Shown: positions 1-6,554 of the stretch, in pieces
How the letters are laid out: each line of letters begins with the position of its first letter
Numbering within the stretch: the stretch's first letter is position 1
NCBI GenBank assembly: GCA_021819735.1
Contig: JAKAFO010000015.1
Coordinates: 1-33,022 of the forward strand
Source of the DNA: Deltaproteobacteria bacterium
GTDB lineage: Bacteria; Desulfobacterota; Desulfobacteria; Desulfobacterales; Desulfosarcinaceae
Length of the DNA: 33,022 bases
Direction of reading: 5' to 3'
Program-made: the position numbers and the translations under genes
Notes under the pieces: generated by a model
The model's database searches: none
The model's input: only the letters and a program-made list of their open reading frames with translations
What the model was told of the DNA's origin: nothing

Positions 1-442
1 TGAGGGTATCGTCTGTGATGGGGCGCTCCACGGCCACCTCGTACTCCTTTTCATGATCGAAGGAGGGATGGGAGAGCTGGTGGTGCAAACGGCCGTCGTT
101 GGTGAGCAGCAGCAATCCGGTGGACTCTTTGTCCAGCCGCCCCACGGGATAGACGCGCTGGGGCAGTTCAACCAGATCCATCACCACCTGGTGGCCGGTG
201 TGGTGCACGCTGGTCACGTAGCCCCGGGGCTTGTGCAGGGCCACGTAAATCTTCTCCTGGGGAGGCCGGATGGGCTTGCCGTCCACTTCCACGCGATCTT
301 TGGCCGGATCGATCTTGGAGCCCAACTCCTTTACGACCTTGCCGTTGACCCGCACGCGGCCTTCCTGGATGAAGATCTCCCCATGGCGCCGGGAGCACAC
401 CCCGGTTTCGGAGAGCCATTTTTGCAGCCGCATGGTTGTCAT
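1..442 (-). CDS. 16S/23S rRNA pseudouridine synthase, RsuA/RluB family (3' part cut by window edge)
   Basis: The product isomerises uridine to pseudouridine in ribosomal RNA. The visible 147 codons begin with an S4-like RNA-binding domain (about residues 4-65, opening MRLQKWLSETGVCSRR after MTT). The start of the catalytic domain follows, with the family signature GRLDKESTGLLLLTNDG, whose Asp is the catalytic nucleophile. The C-terminal part lies outside the window. The gene starts 14 bases after the argJ stop on the same strand, so the two are probably co-transcribed. Two in-frame ATGs are possible, at 442 and 433. An AGGA lies 11-12 bases before the first and fits it better, while the usual family N-terminus matches the second. 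The family is clear, but whether the target is 16S (RsuA) or 23S (RluB/E/F) rRNA cannot be decided. Confidence 0.93.
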   Translation of the reverse strand, partial: MTTMRLQKWLSETGVCSRRHGEIFIQEGRVRVNGKVVKELGSKIDPAKDRVEVDGKPIRPPQEKIYVALHKPRGYVTSVHHTGHQVVMDLVELPQRVYPVGRLDKESTGLLLLTNDGRLHHQLSHPSFDHEKEYEVAVERPITDDTL

Positions 443-455
443 GGAAGCATTCGTC

Positions 456-1649
456 CTAAGAGCGGTAATCCGCATTGATACGCACGTAATCCACCGAAAA
501 ATCGCAGGTCAGCATGGAACCCGCGCCTGCCCCCAGATGCAAATCGATGGTGACGGCGAACTCCGCCCGGCGCATGACGGCGGTCACCTGATCTTCGGCG
601 GCCTGCCCGCAACCCAGGCCGGCCTTGACCATCTGGACGCCGTCGAAGAGCACATCGATGCGCTCGGGGTCGATCGCCACGCCGGCCCGGCCGGCTGCCC
701 CCAGTATGCGGCCCCAGTTGGCGTCCTGGCCGAAAAAGGCGGTCTTGACCAGAGGCGAATGGGCCACGGTTTCGGCCACTTTCAAGGCTGCGGCGTCCGA
801 GGGCGCCCCCTGCACCTTGATTTCCACCACCTTGGTCACGCCTTCGCCGTCCTTGACCAAGCGCCGGGCCACATCCATGAGCAGGTCGTCGAGTACGGCC
901 TGAAAAACCCGTTGCTGCTCGGCCGTGACCAGCGACACGCCGGAAACGCCATTGGCCAGAATCAGCACGGTGTCGTTGGTGCTGGTGTCGCCGTCGATGG
1001 TGATGCGGTTCAGGGTGCGCTCCACCGAGGCCCGCAGCATGGATTGCAAGGTCTCGGCCGATGCGGCCACATCGGTGCAGACGAAGCAAAACATGGTGGC
1101 CAAGTCGGGCCGGATCATGCCCGCCCCTTTGGCCACGGCCAACGCCGTGAAAGGCCGGCCATCCAAGGAACCCCGGCGTTGAACCAGCTTGGGTACCGTG
1201 TCGGTGGTCATGATGGCACGGGAAAAATCTTCAAAACCGTCGGACCGCAGTTGCCCAATCAACGTCGGCAGGGCCGCCTGGACCTTGTCGATGGGCAGGG
1301 TCAGGCCGATGGTGCCGGTCGAGGCCACCAGCACCTGTTCGTCTGTAAGGTTCAGACCAGCGGCCGCGCCGGCAGTCATGTGCTTGGCGTGGGCCATGCC
1401 CTGGGGGCCGGTGCAGCAGTTGGCGCAGCCGGCATTGGCAATGATGGCCCGGGCCGAGCCCTTGGCCGCCCGCTCCTTGGAGAGCACCACCGGCGCGGCC
1501 ATGACGCGGTTGCGCGTGAACATGCCCGCCACGGTCGTATCCGGCACCTGGGAGTAGATCAGCCCCAAATCGAGCAGACCGGCTTTCTTCTTGATTCCGG
1601 CGGCTACGCCGGCCGCCTGAAAACCTGGGCATTGGATGGGTTGATTCAC
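456..1649 (-). CDS. argJ: Bifunctional glutamate N-acetyltransferase / amino-acid N-acetyltransferase ArgJ
   Basis: ArgJ moves the acetyl group from N-acetylornithine to glutamate, and in bifunctional forms also makes N-acetylglutamate from acetyl-CoA, in cytoplasmic arginine synthesis. The 397-aa product has the family length. It carries NAGCANCCTG (72-81), STGTIG (110-115, oxyanion region) and [14 protein letters not shown] (173-186). By family knowledge the precursor cleaves itself before Thr185 to give alpha and beta chains, with that Thr as nucleophile. The start is GTG at 1649, preceded by GGAGG six bases upstream. The chain ends VRINADYRS. The gene heads a minus-strand unit with the downstream pseudouridine synthase and is divergent from the dual-CXXC gene. 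I cannot tell mono- from bifunctional activity from sequence alone. Confidence 0.96.
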   Translation of the reverse strand: MNQPIQCPGFQAAGVAAGIKKKAGLLDLGLIYSQVPDTTVAGMFTRNRVMAAPVVLSKERAAKGSARAIIANAGCANCCTGPQGMAHAKHMTAGAAAGLNLTDEQVLVASTGTIGLTLPIDKVQAALPTLIGQLRSDGFEDFSRAIMTTDTVPKLVQRRGSLDGRPFTALAVAKGAGMIRPDLATMFCFVCTDVAASAETLQSMLRASVERTLNRITIDGDTSTNDTVLILANGVSGVSLVTAEQQRVFQAVLDDLLMDVARRLVKDGEGVTKVVEIKVQGAPSDAAALKVAETVAHSPLVKTAFFGQDANWGRILGAAGRAGVAIDPERIDVLFDGVQMVKAGLGCGQAAEDQVTAVMRRAEFAVTIDLHLGAGAGSMLTCDFSVDYVRINADYRS

Positions 1650-1792
1650 GAGGGCCTCCGTTCAATTTTAAGAATAGCGTGGGCAAAAAAAGCCTTCATG
1701 ATGCAAATGGGCCCAAATGTCAATTTGCGTTTTTGGTTGTCAACCGGTGGGATTTTCAATAGATAGTTCCCATTGAACAATAGAGGTGAACG
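1650..1792. promoter_or_regulatory. Divergent intergenic region with weak promoter candidates
   Basis: These 143 AT-richer bases separate argJ (minus) from the dual-CXXC gene (plus). On the plus strand, TTGTCA at 1737-1742 and TAGATA at 1760-1765 are 17 bases apart, a fair -35 but poor -10 match. On the minus strand there are two TTGACA boxes (1743 down to 1738, and 1723 down to 1718), neither with a good -10. A GAGGTG ribosome-binding site at 1784-1789 precedes the plus-strand ATG. Promoter calls here are by eye and weak. Confidence 0.3.
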
Positions 1793-1981
1793 ATGCGTTA
1801 CGATACCCCCATATTCCACTGCCCCCACTGCCGGTCGCCGCTGGCCCAACAGCGCACCTGACGCAAGGTGCAATGGCGCTGCAAGGCTTGCGGCCAAGCG
1901 TACGATCTGGCCGACCTGCTCGATCAATTGGATGAGCGCACCGAGGCGGCCCTGGGTAACCTGATCTGCAATCGGTTTTAA
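1793..1981 (+). CDS. Dual-CXXC small selenoprotein candidate (in-frame TGA at 1859-1861 read as selenocysteine)
   Basis: The reading frame from ATG 1793 to TAA 1979 has 62 codons, one of them TGA (codon 23). Around it lie a CPHC motif (10-13), the potential Sec at 23 and a CKAC motif (30-33), followed by an acidic helical tail ending LICNRF. The frame stays protein-like on both sides of the TGA, and the downstream AEC gene begins one base after the TAA, so the ribosome is expected to reach that point. From memory, a deltaproteobacterial family of small dual-CXXC proteins has Cys or Sec at this position, in a context like RTC-RR; I could not verify this. selA lies 27 kb away in the same window. 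A hairpin starts directly after the TGA. The alternatives are a nonsense-mutated gene or a 22-aa truncated product. The function is unknown; a zinc ribbon or thiol/selenol redox protein is the natural guess. Confidence 0.62.
1862..1892 (+). promoter_or_regulatory. SECIS-like hairpin immediately downstream of the in-frame TGA
   Basis: CGCAAG at 1862-1867 pairs perfectly with CTTGCG at 1887-1892. Inside it TGCA at 1869-1872 can pair with TGCA at 1880-1883, leaving a 7-base apical loop ATGGCGC (1873-1879). An alternative inner stem is GTGC/GCGC with loop AATG. Bacterial SECIS elements are stem-loops in the coding region directly 3' of the UGA, with the apical loop roughly 15-35 bases away. Here the loop is 12-18 bases away, at the short end. 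The loop has GG but no obvious GGU, so the match is structural only. Confidence 0.45.
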
Positions 1982-1982
1982 T

Positions 1983-2906
1983 ATGGTCATCCAACACCTC
2001 TTCCCCGTCTTTGCCTTGATCCTGCTGGGCGTGATCCTCAAGCAGCGCGGGCTGACCGATGCGCGTTTCCTGGCCGCCACCGATCGGTTGATCTACTACA
2101 TCTTCTTTCCGGCCATGCTCTTCTGGAAGATCGGCACGGCCGATCAGCGTTTCGCCGCCCAGGCCGTACCGCTGTTTCTGGCCGCGGCCTGTGCGGTGGG
2201 CGTCATTTATCTGCTCAGCGCCCTTTACATATGGGTCATGAAGGTGCCGGCCTTTCAGGCCGGCGGGTTTTCCCAGAGTTGCTACCGCTTCAACACCTAT
2301 GTGGGCATGCCGGTGATCCTCAGCCGCCTGGGCGACAGCGGCGTGGCCCAATTCGGCATTCTGATCGGTGGGGTGATCCCCTTGATCAACCTGCTGGCGA
2401 TCGCCACCCTGATCTGGTTTTCCGGCCAGCCCAGCCACTGGCGCGCCCGGCTGCGCCTGACGGTGCGCGCCATGCTGACCAACCCCCTGGTGATCGGATG
2501 CGCGGCCGGGCTGCTTTATGCGCGCTGGGTCAACACCTTGCCCGCCTTTCTGGAAAACACCCTGCGCCTGGGGGTCTCGGTCACCCTGCCGCTGGCGCTG
2601 ATCTCGGTGGGCGGCAGCCTGACCCTGGGGAGCCTCAAGAGTCACCTGACGCTGGCCACCGTGGGCGCCGTGTTCAAACTGCTGCTGCTGCCGCTGGTCG
2701 GGTACGGCTTTCTGCGGCTCTTCGGTGTCACCGGCACCGACTGGGGTGTAGGCCTGATTTTCTTTGCCCTGCCCACCTCCACGGCCATCTATGTGCTTTC
2801 GTCCCAGTTGGGCAGCGACACCGACTTTGCCGCCGCGGCCGTGATGGTCTCCACCGCCCTTTCCTTCCTTTCGCTCTCGGCGGCCCTGTGGTGGCTGCAT
2901 GCTTAG
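1983..2906 (+). CDS. AEC (auxin efflux carrier) family transporter
   Basis: This is a 307-aa integral membrane protein of the AEC/BASS-like fold, which moves organic anions across the inner membrane. Hydrophobic segments run through the whole length, with about ten predicted. The family motif around SCYRFNTYVGMPVI (about 98-111) is present, and the C-terminal half has the characteristic glycine-rich SVGGSLTLG stretch. The substrate cannot be read from sequence; relatives are annotated as malate, malonate or auxin-type carriers. The ATG lies one base after the stop of the dual-CXXC gene, with no separate ribosome-binding site standing out, so translation is probably coupled. It overlaps truA by eight bases at its 3' end. 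Confidence 0.9.
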   Translation: MVIQHLFPVFALILLGVILKQRGLTDARFLAATDRLIYYIFFPAMLFWKIGTADQRFAAQAVPLFLAAACAVGVIYLLSALYIWVMKVPAFQAGGFSQSCYRFNTYVGMPVILSRLGDSGVAQFGILIGGVIPLINLLAIATLIWFSGQPSHWRARLRLTVRAMLTNPLVIGCAAGLLYARWVNTLPAFLENTLRLGVSVTLPLALISVGGSLTLGSLKSHLTLATVGAVFKLLLLPLVGYGFLRLFGVTGTDWGVGLIFFALPTSTAIYVLSSQLGSDTDFAAAAVMVSTALSFLSLSAALWWLHA

Positions 2907-3642
2907 AAATTTTAAATTGGTGATCGAGTACGACGGCACTGCCTGGCACGGCTGGCAACGCCAGCCCAACGGCCGCACCATTCAGGAGGCCATCGAAACC
3001 GCCCTGGCCACCATGACCCGCCAGGCGGTCGCGATCATCGGCTCGGGACGCACCGACGCCGGCGTACATGCCCTGGGGCAGACGGCCAACTTCACCTGCG
3101 ACACCGCCATCACGCCCCAGGCGTTCCACAAGGGCCTCAACAGCCTGCTGCCGCCCGACATCGTCATCCGCGAGTGCAGCGAAGTTCCCCTGGCATTTCA
3201 TGCCCGCTATGATGTCCGCGCCAAAATCTACCGTTATACGATTCGCAACCACCCCTTGCCGGCCGCCATCGGCCGGCACTATGCGTGGTGGCTTCGGGCG
3301 CCCCTGGACGTTACGGCCATGGCCGTGGCCGCTGCCCATCTGGTGGGGGAAAAGGATTTCAAGGCCTTCGAAGGCACGGGCAGCCCGCGGGCGCACACCG
3401 TGCGCCATGTGACCCGGGCCGAGGTGCGCCGCGTGGACGGCGACCACCTCCACTTCGAGATCGAGGCCAATGGCTTCCTGCGCTATATGGTCCGCAACCT
3501 TACCGGCACCCTGGTGGCCATCGGCATGGGGCAGATGCCTCCCGACGATATCCTATCGATATTGCATTCCCATGATCGGCGAAAGGCGGCTCCCACCGCT
3601 CCGCCCCAGGGCCTCTGCCTGGTCCGGGTTATCTATTATTGA
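2899..3642 (+). CDS. truA: tRNA pseudouridine(38-40) synthase TruA
   Basis: TruA converts uridines 38, 39 and 40 of the tRNA anticodon arm to pseudouridine. The 247-aa length matches the family. The chain opens FKLVIEYDGTAWHGWQRQ and carries the catalytic block GSGRTDAGVHALGQ, with Asp53 as nucleophile. The conserved RYMVRNLTGTLVAIG segment sits near residue 200. The ATG lies inside the end of the transporter gene (eight-base overlap), which implies translational coupling. The preceding dual-CXXC and transporter genes form one compact run with it. Confidence 0.97.
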   Translation: MLRNFKLVIEYDGTAWHGWQRQPNGRTIQEAIETALATMTRQAVAIIGSGRTDAGVHALGQTANFTCDTAITPQAFHKGLNSLLPPDIVIRECSEVPLAFHARYDVRAKIYRYTIRNHPLPAAIGRHYAWWLRAPLDVTAMAVAAAHLVGEKDFKAFEGTGSPRAHTVRHVTRAEVRRVDGDHLHFEIEANGFLRYMVRNLTGTLVAIGMGQMPPDDILSILHSHDRRKAAPTAPPQGLCLVRVIYY

Positions 3643-3676
3643 TGACTTTTATGGTGATGATTTTTATGGCGATTTT
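3641..3676 (+). repeat. Imperfect 15-bp tandem repeat at the end of truA
   Basis: GATGACTTTTATGGT (3641-3655) is followed directly by GATGATTTTTATGGC (3656-3670), 13 of 15 bases identical, and then by a partial third copy GATTTT (3671-3676). The repeat starts within the truA stop codon. It may be slippage debris; no function is evident. Confidence 0.5.
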
Positions 3677-3682
3677 TTGCGC

Positions 3683-3709
3683 TCATGTTCGCGCGCCAAG
3701 GGCCGATAA
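3683..3709 (+). promoter_or_regulatory. Sigma-28 (FliA)-like promoter candidate before the cNMP-binding gene
   Basis: GCCGATAA at 3702-3709 is a perfect match to the enterobacterial sigma-28 -10 consensus. Exactly 11 bases upstream lies TCATGTTC (3683-3690), five of eight matches to the TAAAGTTT -35 consensus. The start codon is at 3750, giving a leader of about 35 bases. The site resembles the one at 14662-14688 in spacing and in the -35 ending GTTC. A by-eye match of this kind can occur by chance. Confidence 0.4.
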
Positions 3710-3749
3710 AGAGTAAGACATCCAATCACCCTATGCGCGAGGACGGAGT

Positions 3750-4241
3750 ATGCAGGAAACCAGCTTTTTAGACAGCAAAACCAACATGGTGGACAATCTC
3801 AAAAACATCCCGGTGTTGGAATCGTTTGAAGAGCAGGAGCTCAACCGGCTGCTGGAGATGAGCAAGATCCGCAAATACAAACCCGGTGAGTGCATCGTGG
3901 AGGAAGGCCATTCGGATACCTGGCTCTACTTTTTGATGTACGGCCAGATCCGCATCAGCAAAGGCGGCAAAGAACTGGTGGTGTTGTCCCGCAAGGGCGA
4001 AGTGTTCGGCGAAATGGGCGCCCTGGACAGCTCGCGCCGCTCAGCCTCGGCTTATGCTGTCACCGATACGGTCTGCCTGGCCACCGATATCTTCTACTTG
4101 GAAAAGCTGACCGGCACCGAAAAACAGGCTTTCGGCTATGTCTTCTATCGCCTCATGTCCGAGATTCTGGCCCGTCGCCTGCGCCAGACCACCGAAGAGT
4201 TGATGAAGGTCAAAGGCCGCATCAACCTCAAGTTTTGGTAA
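3750..4241 (+). CDS. Cyclic-nucleotide-binding-domain protein without an output domain
   Basis: The 163-aa product is essentially one Crp/cAP-type nucleotide-binding domain (about residues 17-135). The beta-roll pattern is clear, and the phosphate-binding cassette FGEMGALDSSRRSASA (about 90-105) keeps the Gly-Glu and Arg-Ser-Ala residues that bind cyclic nucleotide in family members. A helix and a basic tail follow. There is no helix-turn-helix, so it is unlikely to be a DNA-binding Crp/Fnr regulator by itself; it may bind a partner. GGACGGAG lies just before the ATG. The gene follows truA after 107 bases and has a possible sigma-28 promoter of its own. The ligand is unknown. Confidence 0.86.
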   Translation: MQETSFLDSKTNMVDNLKNIPVLESFEEQELNRLLEMSKIRKYKPGECIVEEGHSDTWLYFLMYGQIRISKGGKELVVLSRKGEVFGEMGALDSSRRSASAYAVTDTVCLATDIFYLEKLTGTEKQAFGYVFYRLMSEILARRLRQTTEELMKVKGRINLKFW

Positions 4242-4251
4242 GGCAAAAGCA

Positions 4252-4274
4252 CCGCCGCCCTTTGGGAGCGGCGG
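4252..4274 (-). terminator. Hairpin between convergent genes, probable terminator
   Basis: CCGCCGC (4252-4258) pairs with GCGGCGG (4268-4274). Inner CC/GG pairs and a TTTG loop extend it, with one bulged A. It sits between the stop of the cNMP-binding gene and that of the convergent aminotransferase. Read on the minus strand it is followed by TGCTTTTGCC, a short U-tract, so it best serves the aminotransferase and may act in both directions. Confidence 0.6.
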
Positions 4275-4289
4275 CACCGAATGGTTAGG

Positions 4290-5606
4290 TTATCGGCTTT
4301 GCTCCAGGTCACCCACGCCTTGCAGAACGAGGTCGAAAAGCTCCTGGAGCTGATCTTCATCGATGCACGAGAAAGCCACGCGCAAATCGTGTTTTCCCAA
4401 TGCGATCAAGCCCACGCCGTATTTATCCAGCAAATGCACGCGCAGCGGTTCCGCTTCCACGGTCTTGAGCTTCAGGCACATAAAGTAGCCTGAATTGAAC
4501 GGATAAACTTCCCAGGCATTTTTGTACTTGGCATCGGCCAGAACCGACTTCACCTTCAAGGCGCGCGCCTTGAGGATCTCGAACTTCTCCTGTTTTTGCT
4601 TCTCGTGCTGCGGGTCCTTCATGGCTTGCAGCATCAGGGTCTGTCCCAGGTGGGACGCATTGGAGATGTTGCCGCGCACACAACCGGCGGTTTTTCTCTC
4701 CAGGGCATCGTAGATCGGCGCAGGGTCGCCCTTGCATTGAATCCCGTAAGTGATGAAGCCGATGCGCAAGCCCCAGACGAAGTACTCTTTGGTGGCGCCG
4801 TCGAGTTTGACCGCCAGCAGATTGGGATGCCGTCCACACAGCAAGGCGAAGAGGCTCTCCTTCTGGGTTTCCTCTTCGAAGAAAAGGCCGAAGTAGGCAT
4901 CGTCCAAAACCGCCAGGACCTGGGTGCCCTGCTCGGCGGCCTGCGTTAGAATCCGTGCGATCCCTTCGGCCTCCTTTTTGGTGACGGTGTAGCCGGTGGG
5001 ATTTTGGGGAAAGTTCAACAACACGGCGATCTTCTTGTTGGTCTTGGCCTCCTTGGCCACCGCCGCCGCAAGTGCATCCAGATTGAATCCACCAGTCGCA
5101 TTGAAAAGCGAATATTGGCTGATGCGCGCGCCCCGGCGCACGTTCATGATCATATTGTAGTTGCCCCACATCATATCCGGCAGCAGAACGACATCGCCTG
5201 CATCGAGCCACACCTCTGAAAAGATGCTGATGGCGTGGGTAATGCCGCAGGTGACCACGGGCAGGCTGATGGCCTTGCCTTTCAAGGAGGGATTTTTGGC
5301 GAACAAGTCTGCTTGCCAGCGTTTGCGCAGCTCCGGCAGGCCGAAGGAGGGTGCATAAGTGAGGGCCTGACTGGCGCGAATCCCATGTAAGCCTTGCATG
5401 ACGCTCGCAAGGCACATGGTGTGGCCGTCTTCCTTGGCGATGCCGATGGTGCCATTGATGCGGTGGGCTTTTTCCTTGGCTTCGGCACTTTGGCTTAATA
5501 TCCCCTTAGGGAAGAAAAGTTGTTGCCCCACCTGGGAAAGCATCGCCATGATCTGTTCGTTTCCCTGGAGGATCTTCTGATTGAGTTCCACGGCAAGCGG
5601 GTTCAT
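4290..5606 (-). CDS. PLP-dependent aminotransferase, class I/II (fold type I)
   Basis: This is a cytoplasmic aminotransferase of unknown substrate, 438 aa from the chosen start. It shows the fold-type I landmarks: NFPQNPTGYT (substrate/PLP-binding Asn), DDAYFGLF (the Asp that contacts the PLP ring nitrogen, and Tyr), and a Lys in DGATKEYFVWGLRIGF, where K is followed five residues later by GLR as in aspartate-type enzymes. That Lys is the expected Schiff-base residue, and the Arg of GLR would bind the substrate carboxylate. A longer reading from TTG at 5621 is possible, but the GGAG at 5617-5620 is then part of the coding region. GGAG lies ten bases before ATG 5606, so I chose that start. A decent promoter lies at 5670-5698. 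Confidence 0.9.
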   Translation of the reverse strand: MNPLAVELNQKILQGNEQIMAMLSQVGQQLFFPKGILSQSAEAKEKAHRINGTIGIAKEDGHTMCLASVMQGLHGIRASQALTYAPSFGLPELRKRWQADLFAKNPSLKGKAISLPVVTCGITHAISIFSEVWLDAGDVVLLPDMMWGNYNMIMNVRRGARISQYSLFNATGGFNLDALAAAVAKEAKTNKKIAVLLNFPQNPTGYTVTKKEAEGIARILTQAAEQGTQVLAVLDDAYFGLFFEEETQKESLFALLCGRHPNLLAVKLDGATKEYFVWGLRIGFITYGIQCKGDPAPIYDALERKTAGCVRGNISNASHLGQTLMLQAMKDPQHEKQKQEKFEILKARALKVKSVLADAKYKNAWEVYPFNSGYFMCLKLKTVEAEPLRVHLLDKYGVGLIALGKHDLRVAFSCIDEDQLQELFDLVLQGVGDLEQSR

Positions 5607-5669
5607 ATTATAGTTCTCCAAGTTATATTAGTTGGTTGAGTATCACTCGAACAGGTTGCGGTGTCGCAC

Positions 5670-5698
5670 CTCATACAGGCCGGCCTCTACACTGTCAA
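5670..5698 (-). promoter_or_regulatory. Sigma-70-type promoter candidate for the aminotransferase
   Basis: On the minus strand TTGACA (5698 down to 5693) is followed after 17 bases by TATGAG (5675 down to 5670), a perfect -35 and a four-of-six -10. It would give a leader of about 55-60 bases before ATG 5606. No operator was recognised. Confidence 0.45.
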
Positions 5699-5766
5699 GC
5701 AACAAACCATGACCGACAGAAAGCAAGCAACGGTTCGAAAGAGGTTATCGCTGGTAAACAAACAGA

Positions 5767-5798
5767 AAGACCCCATCCCGTTGCCAGGATGGGGTCTT
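5767..5798 (-). terminator. Rho-independent terminator of the PxxKW gene
   Basis: A perfect 12-bp stem (5767-5778 with 5787-5798, core GACCCCATCC/GGATGGGGTC) closes an 8-base loop. On the minus strand it is followed by TTCTGTTTGTTT. It lies 20 bases past the stop of the PxxKW gene and separates it from the aminotransferase. Confidence 0.77.
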
Positions 5799-5818
5799 CA
5801 TATCCATGGCAACCGGTA

Positions 5819-6097
5819 TTACTGCATACCGCGTTTGGAAGCTTTCAAAGGATTGACCTTGGCTTTGGGCGCTGCCGCGGCCACGACGATGTGGGTGGCC
5901 AGATTGCAGTTGCCGCGCTTCCATTTCATCGCCGGTTCCGGACACGAGGAGCAGTACGAGCCCGATTCGATCTGGGTGATGCGGGCACACCCTTTACAGG
6001 CCTCGACGATTTCGTGGCAGAGTCCGCCGTTATAACCGCATCCTTTAGCGGTCATAAAAGCACAGTCGGAACCTTTGCGGATGGTTTGGCAAATCAT
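5819..6097 (-). CDS. PxxKW family cysteine-rich protein
   Basis: This is a 92-aa cytoplasmic protein with nine Cys in the first 64 residues (3, 12, 20, 27, 34, 37, 49, 52, 64). They include CKGC and CSSC pairs, and the eponymous PAMKW sits at 55-59. A low-complexity Ala/Lys tail follows from about residue 70. From family knowledge these proteins are restricted largely to deltaproteobacterial anaerobes and have no assigned function; the Cys spacing suggests metal or Fe-S binding, which is inference. GGGGGT lies just before the ATG. The gene is a single transcription unit closed by its own strong terminator, which suggests it is well expressed. Confidence 0.87.
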   Translation of the reverse strand: MICQTIRKGSDCAFMTAKGCGYNGGLCHEIVEACKGCARITQIESGSYCSSCPEPAMKWKRGNCNLATHIVVAAAAPKAKVNPLKASKRGMQ

Positions 6098-6554
6098 GAT
6101 GTGTTACCCCCTAAATATTTTGTGACAAAAAAAATAGCCAGAGCAGAGCTCATCCGGCCATTTTTCCAGAGAAACGTCCGGCCGCGATATAGGCAAGACC
6201 ATGGGGATTGTCAAGCAGTTTGTTTAATTGCCATTGACGGCGTGACGCGACAATGGCTCCGGTCCCCACACGATCGCATTTCCCTGGAGCTCTGGCGTAC
6301 GCCTTCATATCGCCACCGATGAGCCTTTTCTTGAATCCTATTCTAACAGCTTTCCAATCGAATGCAATCCATCAAAAAAATCATTGGATTCGAATAGGTT
6401 GCCCCGCATGAAACCCTAAGCGCTGCTTGCATGTATCCAAAAGTTGATCTATAGGTAGGAAACTTGCGGCCCTGGCACCATGCCGCACCGACAATCGGCC
6501 TCCTGAATGCTCTATTTTGGGGAGTATTCATTCGAGCCAAAATAGGATGACCGC
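6098..6554. other. Intergenic region between the PxxKW gene and kdsD
   Basis: No convincing gene was found in these 457 bases. Near the PxxKW side there is a short palindrome TTTTGT-G-ACAAAA (6118-6130) next to an A-tract, which could be an operator for that gene. The middle (6150-6480) holds only unrelated short frames. The right end carries the overlapping hairpins described separately. A TGGCAC at 6473-6478 is not at sigma-54 spacing. Confidence 0.6.
6504..6545 (+). promoter_or_regulatory. Two mutually exclusive hairpins in the kdsD leader
   Basis: Hairpin A pairs TGAAT-CTC (6504-6508, 6510-6512) with GAG-ATTCA (6522-6524, 6526-6530). Hairpin B pairs CTATTTTGG (6512-6520) with CCAAAATAG (6537-6545), nine perfect pairs. 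They share bases 6512-6530, so only one can form. Hairpin B takes up the AG of the AGGA ribosome-binding site (6544-6547) in front of ATG 6555. This is what a translational switch would look like, but it could equally be a DNA operator or chance. Confidence 0.35.

Noticed and set aside
270-1766. 498-aa frame antisense to argJ and the pseudouridine synthase
   Set aside because: Long frames on the opposite strand are expected in high-GC DNA; the composition (Gly/His/Gln/Arg rich) is unlike a protein and argJ is unmistakable.
1740-2981. 413-aa minus-strand frame across the transporter gene
   Set aside because: Low-complexity Gln/Gly/His-rich translation antisense to a well-recognised transporter; no ribosome-binding site.
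6473-6489. TGGCAC as a possible sigma-54 promoter upstream of kdsD
   Set aside because: The GG and GC elements are nine rather than ten bases apart and the -12 box does not match TTGC.
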